In this document: one piece after another, positions 27,314 through 34,274 of the stretch | Layout of the letters: each line of letters begins with the position of its first letter | Numbering within the stretch: the first letter of the stretch is position 1 | Assembly (NCBI GenBank): GCA_016787725.1 | Contig: JAEUTZ010000021.1 | Span: 434,001-498,000, forward strand | Direction: 5' to 3' | DNA length: 64,000 nt | DNA from: Cyclobacteriaceae bacterium | GTDB lineage: Bacteria > Bacteroidota > Bacteroidia > Cytophagales > Cyclobacteriaceae | Notes under the pieces: model-generated | The model's input: the letters and a program-made list of their open reading frames with translations, nothing else | Told to the model about the DNA's origin: nothing | Databases searched by the model: none | Program-made: the position numbers and the translations under genes

Positions 27314-27340
27314 TAATTAAGTGTAAAGATACAGAATGCC

Positions 27341-27745
27341 ATGAAGTGGACGGTTGGATTACTTTGTTTGATTTCCGGATGCCTGTTGGCGCAAGGGCAG
27401 GTCACACCCAAGGGGGCAATGATCAGTTGGGAAACAGCCCGGCATGACTTTGGAGATATTGTTCAAGGTGAAAAGGTAGAACACACCTTCACCTTCACCA
27501 ACACTGGTGATCAGCCTTTGGTTATTACCAATGTGGAAGTCACCTGTGGTTGTACCACTCCGAAAGGCTGGCCGCGTGACCCCATTATGCCGGGGCATAA
27601 TGGTGAGCTAACGGTTGCTTTTGATAGCACCGGTAAAATCGGAAGACAAAATAAAGTAGTTACGATAACCTCCAACGCAACGGGCACCATCAATCAGGTG
27701 CTGATTATCATTAATGTTCTCGAGAAGAACCTTCCGGATAATTAA
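27341..27745 (+). CDS. DUF1573 family secreted protein
   Basis: A 134-residue exported protein with a signal peptide (MKWTVGLLCLISGCLLAQGQ) and one DUF1573 domain, an Ig-like fold common in Bacteroidota secreted proteins. Family marks are FGDIVQGEKVEHTFTFTNTG, PLVITNVEVTCGCTTP and the closing strand. The CGC motif carries the two conserved Cys residues. No enzymatic role is known; these domains are thought to be structural or adhesion modules. Its stop overlaps the opposing DUF423 stop in TTAA. A -7 box lies 27 bases upstream. Confidence 0.88.
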   Translation: MKWTVGLLCLISGCLLAQGQVTPKGAMISWETARHDFGDIVQGEKVEHTFTFTNTGDQPLVITNVEVTCGCTTPKGWPRDPIMPGHNGELTVAFDSTGKIGRQNKVVTITSNATGTINQVLIIINVLEKNLPDN

Positions 27746-28122
27746 TTCTTTTCAAATGCAGCGTAGAGTAATACAGCCCATCCTGCCAAAAGGAATAGTC
27801 CGCCTACCGGGGTAATCATGGCGATTGGAGTATAATTGGTTATGGCCAGGATATACAAACTTCCGCTGAACAGGATCATCCCTGTTACGATGAATACCAG
27901 ACTTAAAAAAAATCGTTTCGAATGGTTTTGCTTCAATAGCAAGCTGGTACTCAGCAAGACGAGCGTGTGATAGAAATGATAACGGGAAGCTAATTCAAAG
28001 GTGTCCAGTCTGTTGTTTTCAGTCAACAGTGACTTTAGGGCATGCGCTCCAAATGCACCGATAGCAACCGCCAGAAATCCTGCCACGGCAGTTAGAATGA
28101 GCCCGATGCGGTACTTATTCAT
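27742..28122 (-). CDS. DUF423 family membrane protein (YwdK-like)
   Basis: A 126-residue membrane protein with four predicted helices. The DUF423 signature is clear: GAFGAHALKSLL in helix 1, ELASRYHFYHTLVLLSTSL, then MILFSGSLYILAI and TPVGGLFLLAGW. No function is proven for the family. The start at ATG 28122 was chosen because the longer frame (28146) adds charged residues before helix 1. The gene overlaps the end of the PLPBP gene by eight bases, so it is translationally coupled to it. Confidence 0.9.
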   Translation of the reverse strand: MNKYRIGLILTAVAGFLAVAIGAFGAHALKSLLTENNRLDTFELASRYHFYHTLVLLSTSLLLKQNHSKRFFLSLVFIVTGMILFSGSLYILAITNYTPIAMITPVGGLFLLAGWAVLLYAAFEKN

Positions 28123-28798
28123 GGTTGGCTTTGATTCGCTCCCCAAAAATGGCGGTACCTACCCGCACCAGGGTGCTGCCCGTGGCCAACGCCAGCTTAT
28201 AATCGGCACTCATGCCCATCGATAATTCCTGCATGTGCATATTGGGGGGTAAGGTTCTGTTTTTTAACTGGTCAAACAGATTCTTTAGCTTTTGAAATTC
28301 TGCTCGAATTTGATCTGTGTTATCCGTGAGTGTTGCCATGCCCATTAAACCTTTTATTTCAACATTCGGATACAATTGATCGAGGTTTTTTTCGGCCAGT
28401 TGAAGAACTTCGGCCGGATCAAATCCAAATTTGGTTTCTTCCTGAGCAATGTACACTTGCAACAGGCAGGGGATTATGCGGTTGAATTTCTTGCCTTGCT
28501 TGTTGATTTCTTCCAGCAACCGAAGTGAGTCTACCGAATGGATTAAGGCAACAAAAGGAGCGATGTACTTCACTTTATTGGTCTGTAAATGACCGATCAT
28601 GTGCCATTCAACATCGTTGGGTAGCGCACCCTGTTTGGCAGCCATTTCCTGGGCTTTATTTTCTCCAAATAAGCGTTGCCCTGCGGCATAGGCTTCCAGC
28701 AGCTTTTCAATGGGTTGGGTCTTGCTCACCGCAATCAGGCGGCAAGAGTTGCCACTTAATTCTGCCTCCAACCCTTTTATATTATTTTTAATCTCCAT
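28115..28798 (-). CDS. PLP homeostasis protein (YggS/PLPBP family)
   Basis: A 227-residue YggS/PROSC-family protein that binds pyridoxal 5'-phosphate and helps balance B6 vitamers and amino-acid pools. Lys26 in AVSKTQP is the Schiff-base residue. Other conserved segments are FGENKAQE, WHMIGHLQTNKVKY, ETKFGF, IKGLMGMATLTD and ELSMGMSADYKLALATGSTLVRVGTAIFG. Length is typical. A TAnnTTTG box on the minus strand lies upstream at 28842-28849. The next gene, DUF423, overlaps its end. Confidence 0.95.
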   Translation of the reverse strand: MEIKNNIKGLEAELSGNSCRLIAVSKTQPIEKLLEAYAAGQRLFGENKAQEMAAKQGALPNDVEWHMIGHLQTNKVKYIAPFVALIHSVDSLRLLEEINKQGKKFNRIIPCLLQVYIAQEETKFGFDPAEVLQLAEKNLDQLYPNVEIKGLMGMATLTDNTDQIRAEFQKLKNLFDQLKNRTLPPNMHMQELSMGMSADYKLALATGSTLVRVGTAIFGERIKANHE

Positions 28799-28841
28799 TT
28801 AATAATTTCGCGCGTTCTTACTGTTAACTTATCCGCAGCTA

Positions 28842-28875
28842 CAAAGTTATGGCCCTACTCGGAACCTTACTCAAA
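28842..28875 (-). promoter_or_regulatory. Candidate promoter for the YggS/PLPBP gene
   Basis: On the minus strand TTTG (28875-28872) is followed after 22 bases by TAACTTTG (28849-28842), an exact -7 box. The element overlaps the first codons of the divergent GH3 gene. The PLPBP start at 28798 would have a leader of about 37 bases. Confidence 0.4.
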
Positions 28876-30381
28876 AAAGGAATTAAACTTCGCGAAAACC
28901 TGGAGCAGGAGTATACCTCACCCTTTGAGCTACAAAAGCGGGAGTTAAAAGAGTTGCTGATCACTGCCAGCCAAACTGAATTTGGGAAGTATTATAATTT
29001 TCAGGACATCCTCACCCGGTTCCGCAGAGGACACTATGATTTTTACCAGGCGTTTAAAAGTTCAGTTCCGATTCATGACTACAATAAAATTTATAAAGAC
29101 TGGTGGCAGTTGGCGTTAAAAGGAGCAAAGAATATTTGTTGGCCTGGCCGAATCAAATATTTCGCCCTCAGCTCAGGAACTTCGGAAGCCTCCTCCAAAC
29201 ATATTCCTGTAACCAAGGAGATGACGAAGGCCATTCAGCGCACCAGCATTCGCCAAATCCTGAGCCTTTCAAAATATGATTTGCCTCCCGAAGTGTTTGA
29301 AGCGGGTATCCTCATGATTGGAGGCAGCACCCATTTAAACAGACGGGGAAGTTATTTTGAAGGTGATTTGAGTGGGATTCAGGCTGCCCGCCTGCCCTTT
29401 TGGTTTCAGCATTTTTATAAACCCGGTAAAAAGATAGCCTCCAACCGTAACTGGGATACCAAACTCAATGAAATTGTTCATCAGGCAAAAGACTGGAACA
29501 TCGGCATTGTGGTGGGCGTACCCGCCTGGATTCAAATCCTGTTGGAAAAGATCATTGCTTATCATCAGGTTGAGAACATTCATGAAATCTGGCCGAACCT
29601 GTTAATATATGTTCATGGAGGTGTATCGATGGATCCCTATCGGAAAGGATTTGAGAAATTATTGGGCCGGCCGATTTACTACATTGAGACGTACCTTGCC
29701 TCTGAAGGATTTATTGCCTACCAGGCGATGCCCAAGCGCAAAACCATGCGGCTGGTATTAAACAATGGTATTTTTTATGAGTTTGTTCCTTTCGATGAAA
29801 AAAACTTTTTACCCACTGGCGAAATCAAACCGGAAGCCGAAACGCTGCTGATCGATGAAGTGGAAGAAGGCAAGGAATATGCACTACTCTTATCGACTTG
29901 TGCGGGTGCCTGGCGGTATTTGATCGGGGACGTCATCAAATTCGTCTCTCTCGAAGAATCCGAAATTATTATTACCGGCAGAACCAAGCACTTTTTGAGT
30001 CTTTGTGGTGAGCACTTATCGGTTGATAACATGAACAAAGCGATTGAACTCGTGTCCAATGAACTGAATGTAACCATTCCTGAGTATACAGTGGCTGGAA
30101 TACCGCACGGATCCCTCTTTGCACACCATTGGTTTATCGGCACCGATGATCCGGTGAATGCGAACCAATTAAGAGACCGCATTGATTTCCACTTAAAAGT
30201 TTTGAATGACGATTATGCCGTGGAACGAAGCGCTGCGTTGAAGGAAGTCTTGGTGGATGTATTGCCTTTGCACAAATTTTACGACTGGATGGAGTCGAAA
30301 GGAAAAGTGGGGGGGCAGAATAAGTTTCCCAGAGTGATGAAAAGCACGCAATTGGATGAATGGATTAAGTTCATCGCCTGA
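28849..30381 (+). CDS. GH3-family acyl-acid-amino acid synthetase homologue
   Basis: A 510-residue protein of the GH3 family. In plants GH3 enzymes adenylate an acyl acid such as indoleacetate and conjugate it to an amino acid; bacterial homologues, frequent in Bacteroidota, have no settled substrate. Family segments seen are KYFALSSGTSEASSKHIPVT (the ATP/AMP-binding loop, near residue 103), FWFQHFYKPGKKI, WPNLLIYVHGGVSMDPYR, YIETYLASEGF and YRYLIGDVIKF-like WRYLIGDVIKF, followed by ITGRTKHFLSLCGEHLS. Length is near plant GH3 (about 580-610) but shorter. The LysE-type exporter gene starts three bases after the stop, a notable partner for an enzyme using amino acids. Confidence 0.9.
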   Translation: MALLGTLLKKGIKLRENLEQEYTSPFELQKRELKELLITASQTEFGKYYNFQDILTRFRRGHYDFYQAFKSSVPIHDYNKIYKDWWQLALKGAKNICWPGRIKYFALSSGTSEASSKHIPVTKEMTKAIQRTSIRQILSLSKYDLPPEVFEAGILMIGGSTHLNRRGSYFEGDLSGIQAARLPFWFQHFYKPGKKIASNRNWDTKLNEIVHQAKDWNIGIVVGVPAWIQILLEKIIAYHQVENIHEIWPNLLIYVHGGVSMDPYRKGFEKLLGRPIYYIETYLASEGFIAYQAMPKRKTMRLVLNNGIFYEFVPFDEKNFLPTGEIKPEAETLLIDEVEEGKEYALLLSTCAGAWRYLIGDVIKFVSLEESEIIITGRTKHFLSLCGEHLSVDNMNKAIELVSNELNVTIPEYTVAGIPHGSLFAHHWFIGTDDPVNANQLRDRIDFHLKVLNDDYAVERSAALKEVLVDVLPLHKFYDWMESKGKVGGQNKFPRVMKSTQLDEWIKFIA

Positions 30382-30384
30382 CCG

Positions 30385-31014
30385 ATGGAGATTCTGTTCA
30401 ATGGGCTGAAAGTAGGAATTGTATTGGCCTTCCTGATTGGCCCGGTTTTTTTTACGATCATACAAACCAGCGTTGAACGAGGATTTTGGAAGGGCGTGTT
30501 AGTTTCACTAGGCGTCTCGCTCAGCGATGTACTCTATGTTGCTGTTTGTTATTTTGGACTGGCGCAAGTTATCAATGAACCAACGTTCCGGTTGTACCTT
30601 GCGTATGCCGGGGGCACTATTCTGATTTTGTTTGGAATCTACAACGTCTTCATAAAAAGCCGCAAAAACATGCATCCATCTTTGGATGTAGCCAACGAGA
30701 AAAGTAGGTACCGTTATTTTATTAAAGGCTTTATCATCAATGGAATGAGCCCTATGGTTCTGATATTTTGGGTGGGCACCATCAGCGTGGCTTCGTTGGA
30801 TTTTGGCTATGTACGAGGGTTGGAATTTTTTATCTTTTTTGCAATCGTGCTTGGCACGGTGCTTTCCACAGACATACTAAAAGCATTTTTAGCAGATAAA
30901 CTACGCACGCTTATTACTCAGCGCCTGCTTATGATCATGAACGTGATTGTTGGGATTTGCCTGATATTCTTTGGAATCCGGCTATTGGTGCTGGCCAATA
31001 CGTTTGGTGGCTGA
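30385..31014 (+). CDS. LysE-family amino acid exporter
   Basis: A 209-residue membrane protein of the LysE/RhtB family, which export amino acids or derivatives. Six hydrophobic helices are visible; the N-terminus has the family motif FLIGPVFFTIIQTSVERGFWKG, with the conserved GP and glycine-rich start. The C-terminus ends with a helix LMIMNVIVGICLIFFGIRLLV. It follows the GH3 gene by three bases and is almost certainly co-transcribed. The opposing batA-type gene ends one base after its stop. Substrate unknown; conjugated or free amino acids are possible. Confidence 0.9.
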   Translation: MEILFNGLKVGIVLAFLIGPVFFTIIQTSVERGFWKGVLVSLGVSLSDVLYVAVCYFGLAQVINEPTFRLYLAYAGGTILILFGIYNVFIKSRKNMHPSLDVANEKSRYRYFIKGFIINGMSPMVLIFWVGTISVASLDFGYVRGLEFFIFFAIVLGTVLSTDILKAFLADKLRTLITQRLLMIMNVIVGICLIFFGIRLLVLANTFGG

Positions 31015-31015
31015 A

Positions 31016-32059
31016 TCAGTCCTGCAACACATTGGTAAGGAACGTTGATTTTAGAAGCAGCCAAACTACAAAGCATGCCAATGCCCATTGAAGATAAATG
31101 TAGTAATAGTCTGCGGTATCCTTGAAACGGGTTTCCTTGATCTCCGCTTTTTCATATTGATCAATCCGGGCGAATACGCTCTTAAGCGCTTCATTATCGG
31201 TAGCCCGGAAAAATTCGCCCGATCCGAGCTCGGCAATCTTTCTCATCGTGGTCTCATCAATGGTATTTTCAACCATGTTTGGTCTGCCAAAATAATCCTT
31301 ACCAAAAGGCACCATACCTTCTTTGCCTACGATAATTGTATAAATTCTGATGTCATAGGCTGACGCCAACTCAGCTGAGGTAATCGGATCGATGTTGCCG
31401 GCTGTATTGTCACCATCACTAAGCAAAATGCAAACTTTGGATTTTGATTCTGACTCCCGCATCCGGTTGGTAACCACCGCCAACGCGGACCCAATCGCGG
31501 TTCCCCGTGATTCAATCATATCAAATGAAATATCATTCAGATAGGCATTCAAAAGTTCATAATCTGTAGTGAGTGGCGCTAAGGAAAACGCATCGCCAGA
31601 AAAAACTACAATTCCAATCCGGTCCTGCAGGCGACCTTTGATAAAATCGCGGGCTACATCTTTTGCTGCTTCCAGTCGGTTGGGTTGAAAGTCTTCAATT
31701 TGCATGGACTGAGAAATATCCACAGCCAACATAATATCAATTCCCTCTGTCCATTGCTCCACTTTCTCGTTTGTTTTTTGCGGTCGGGCCAGGGCCAATA
31801 ATACCAGAACGATTACAAGGGTTAATAGAAGTTCAGGCAGCAGCCGTATCCAGGTGAGGGGGGAGCCTTTCAAATCACTTTTAACCAAAGCAACGGGTAG
31901 CTTTTGATTAAAATAGTGCCGCAAAGCCCACCGCAGAATGAACACGATCGGAACGGCCAGCAACAGATACAGGAATATTAAATTCTCCCACGTAAACCCC
32001 TGTAGGGTGGCTGGCGAAAACCAACTCATGGAATACCAGGGATCAATTATTTCATCCAT
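31016..32059 (-). CDS. batA: BatA-type VWA domain membrane protein
   Basis: A 347-residue aerotolerance-type protein with two N-terminal membrane helices, a von Willebrand A domain (about 95-290), and a final helix near 325. The MIDAS motif DISQS (residue about 115, AVDISQSMQ) and the second Asp in LLSDGDNTAG are present, so metal binding looks intact. It is the last gene of the DUF58 - BatD-like - BatA unit; neighbouring genes overlap by eight bases each. The usual MoxR AAA ATPase is not in this locus. Bat proteins are linked to oxidative/envelope stress in Bacteroidota. Confidence 0.88.
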   Translation of the reverse strand: MDEIIDPWYSMSWFSPATLQGFTWENLIFLYLLLAVPIVFILRWALRHYFNQKLPVALVKSDLKGSPLTWIRLLPELLLTLVIVLVLLALARPQKTNEKVEQWTEGIDIMLAVDISQSMQIEDFQPNRLEAAKDVARDFIKGRLQDRIGIVVFSGDAFSLAPLTTDYELLNAYLNDISFDMIESRGTAIGSALAVVTNRMRESESKSKVCILLSDGDNTAGNIDPITSAELASAYDIRIYTIIVGKEGMVPFGKDYFGRPNMVENTIDETTMRKIAELGSGEFFRATDNEALKSVFARIDQYEKAEIKETRFKDTADYYYIYLQWALACFVVWLLLKSTFLTNVLQD

Positions 32060-32951
32060 GTTTTACCTCCTCAATCTTTTTGTTGAATCGACTTTGCGTA
32101 AAGTCTTTTAACTGATGGAATGAATCCAGGGTAGTCGGGCTCATGCGTCCATACACCATTCGGTCGACTGACTGCAACGCCTGCTTTAAATCTGAACTGT
32201 CCCTTTCGAGAATTTCGCGTGACGTGAATTTTGTGTAAGGTAGTGCGGAAAGTTCTTCCATATATTGTTTCCAGAGCGTAACCGAAGATTCGGCCCGTTC
32301 CGGAGAGAATTGATTCTTGAGTACCTCCACCGATTTTTCAAACTGATTCAGGAAAGCCTGATGACTTCGATGTAAACGTTTCAAGGTAAAATATTTTCGG
32401 ATTTTCTTTCCGAAGGCTATCCAACCGATGATTGCCAGGAGAATGGATCCACCGCCAACGATCAAAAGCAATGGATAATTCAGGATCCAGCTTACCGGAC
32501 TATAAGCCGTATTGGTTTTTAAAGGCAATTGATTGGCCGCTAACGAATCGGGTACAGTTTGCACTAACTCCTTAAAAAAGACAGTGTCCGTTCTCGCCAA
32601 GTAGGTAAGGCAGTCTTGCCCCTGGACTCGGAAAACCGGTAAGGTTAATAACTGAAGGCTGTCAATTTCAAATGTGGCCAGTGTATATACCGCACTGTCA
32701 TAGCTGATACCATTTTGTGTTTTGGTTACAACAAACTGTTTTTTGAGAAATTCAAAAGGTGTGAAGGCGAAGGTAGAATCTGGAAATAGCAATTGATACT
32801 GTTGTGGATAGCGGGCCGTCAGAAAATAACGGATGGGTTCACCCAGTTTAACCGTATCACCTTCAAAGCGCCCCGCAACGGAAACTTCCTGTGCCTTGGT
32901 GACAAGGAAGGAAACCATGAACAGGACTAAAAGTAATTGACGTTTAGACAC
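32052..32951 (-). CDS. BatD-like/DUF4381-like membrane protein of the Bat operon
   Basis: A 299-residue exported membrane protein with a GTG start and a signal peptide (MSKRQLLLVLFMVSFLVTKA). The N-terminal 150 residues form an extracytoplasmic beta domain (EVSVAGRFEGDTVKLGEPIRYFLTA), followed by one helix (YPLLLIVGGGSILLAIIGWIAF, about 160-181) and a cytoplasmic helical tail of 110 residues. This layout matches the middle gene of Bat/DUF58 clusters, which link an external domain to cytosolic parts. No motif gives a function. It overlaps both neighbours by eight bases. Confidence 0.72.
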   Translation of the reverse strand: MSKRQLLLVLFMVSFLVTKAQEVSVAGRFEGDTVKLGEPIRYFLTARYPQQYQLLFPDSTFAFTPFEFLKKQFVVTKTQNGISYDSAVYTLATFEIDSLQLLTLPVFRVQGQDCLTYLARTDTVFFKELVQTVPDSLAANQLPLKTNTAYSPVSWILNYPLLLIVGGGSILLAIIGWIAFGKKIRKYFTLKRLHRSHQAFLNQFEKSVEVLKNQFSPERAESSVTLWKQYMEELSALPYTKFTSREILERDSSDLKQALQSVDRMVYGRMSPTTLDSFHQLKDFTQSRFNKKIEEVKHG

Positions 32952-33822
32952 TTTTCACCGATTTATTCCTAACCTTAAACAAGCGCAGCAATTTGGGAAC
33001 ATACTCCTCCTCGGTTGAAAGACTAATGAAATTGATCTGGTGCTTGCGGCTGAAGTCAGTTAATTCCTTTTGACGGGCGAAGTGGTGAGATACCAGATTC
33101 TCCCGGAAATCTCCAAACGAGGAGTTCACCCAAAGCGTTTTGTTCGATTCTTTGTCCAGCACCGGGATGATGCCCAGTTTTGGTAATTGAGTTTCACGCC
33201 TATCGCTCACCTGAATCATGACCAGGTCGTGCTTCCGAGCCAATGACTTTAAGTGATGTTGGTAGCCTTCATCAATAAAATCAGAAATCATTATAATTAC
33301 ACTTCTTCGCTTTATGCTATTCAGGGCAAATGTAATAGCCTTGTTCAGATTGGTTTTGATCGACCGGGGCTGAAGTCGTTCCAGATTGGCAATGATCTCA
33401 TACGCCTGAGCCATGCCTTTTTTAGGTTTGATAAACTTTTCACGTTCATCCGAATAACAGATTAAACCCACCTGGCTCGACTCTTTTGTACCGGAAAGGG
33501 CCAGCACTCCGCAGATCTCCTTCGCAATATCGAATTTGGTTTTGCCCGGAGTGCCAATAAACTGCGAGGCACTGACATCGAGAATGAAAAAGATAGTCTG
33601 TTCCTTTTCTTCCCGAAATGTTTTTACAAAGGTACCATGCCCCTTGGCGGAAACGTTCCAATCAATAGTGCGGATGTCATCCCCATATTGATAGGGGCGA
33701 ACATCATCAAACTCAAGACCAGTACCCTTGAAAATAGAGTGGAAATCACCTTGCATCTGGCTGTTGATGGCCTTGCGTATCTGGATTTCGTACTTCCTAA
33801 GCTTTTTCAGCAGCTCTTTCAC
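32944..33822 (-). CDS. DUF58 domain protein of the Bat operon
   Basis: A 292-residue DUF58 protein with a VWA-like fold, no membrane helix. The family core is clear: GLEFDDVRPYQYGDDIRTIDWNVSA near residues 35-60, then FFILDVSASQFIGT (MIDAS-like DxSxS), and VIIMISDFIDEGY. The start is GTG at 33822, 35 bases from the divergent DUF4296 gene. It is the first gene of the operon. In characterised clusters it works with a MoxR AAA+ ATPase, which I do not find nearby. Confidence 0.9.
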   Translation of the reverse strand: MKELLKKLRKYEIQIRKAINSQMQGDFHSIFKGTGLEFDDVRPYQYGDDIRTIDWNVSAKGHGTFVKTFREEKEQTIFFILDVSASQFIGTPGKTKFDIAKEICGVLALSGTKESSQVGLICYSDEREKFIKPKKGMAQAYEIIANLERLQPRSIKTNLNKAITFALNSIKRRSVIIMISDFIDEGYQHHLKSLARKHDLVMIQVSDRRETQLPKLGIIPVLDKESNKTLWVNSSFGDFRENLVSHHFARQKELTDFSRKHQINFISLSTEEEYVPKLLRLFKVRNKSVKSV

Positions 33823-33857
33823 TCTGGCACTTTTTTGGAGGCCTAAAAATAAGAAAT

Positions 33858-34268
33858 ATGACTAATTTCGAAGCCGCTATGAAAAACTGGCCCTTGTTGC
33901 ATACGATGAGATCGTTTTCCGGTTGTTGGATTGTGTTAATCGGTATTTTGCTAGTCATGTGCCGGCCAGGTAACCAACCCGTGGGGGTACTCCCCCCGGA
34001 CGAAATGGCCAGGATTATGGTGGAACTTTATCTTGCCGAAGCCCGCCTGACCGACCAGATGATGGAAAGGGATTCGGCCAGGAAGTATTTCTTTCCATTT
34101 GAACAAAAATTATTAGAGAAATACGGGCTTCCGGATTCGGTGATTTTGAAATCGTACCAGTATTACGTTGATCATCCAGCGGAATTTGAAAGTATTTATG
34201 ATTCTGTTATCGACACATTGAGCCTGCGTGAACAAAAAGCCCGTGCCCTGCCTGTTGAGGTTAAGTAA
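33858..34268 (+). CDS. DUF4296 family lipoprotein
   Basis: A 136-residue putative lipoprotein. An N-terminal hydrophobic run (CWIVLIGILLVM) is followed by Cys (LVMC), a plausible lipobox, then a helical domain with PPDEMARIMVELYLAEARLTD and FFPFEQKLLEKYGLPDSVILKSYQYYVDHP, the DUF4296 pattern. An in-frame ATG at 33879 (MKNWPLL) or 33906 would give a more standard signal peptide length than the ATG at 33858. It ends six bases before the mutS2 start and is probably co-transcribed with it. Function unknown. Confidence 0.8.
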   Translation: MTNFEAAMKNWPLLHTMRSFSGCWIVLIGILLVMCRPGNQPVGVLPPDEMARIMVELYLAEARLTDQMMERDSARKYFFPFEQKLLEKYGLPDSVILKSYQYYVDHPAEFESIYDSVIDTLSLREQKARALPVEVK

Positions 34269-34274
34269 TTGACC

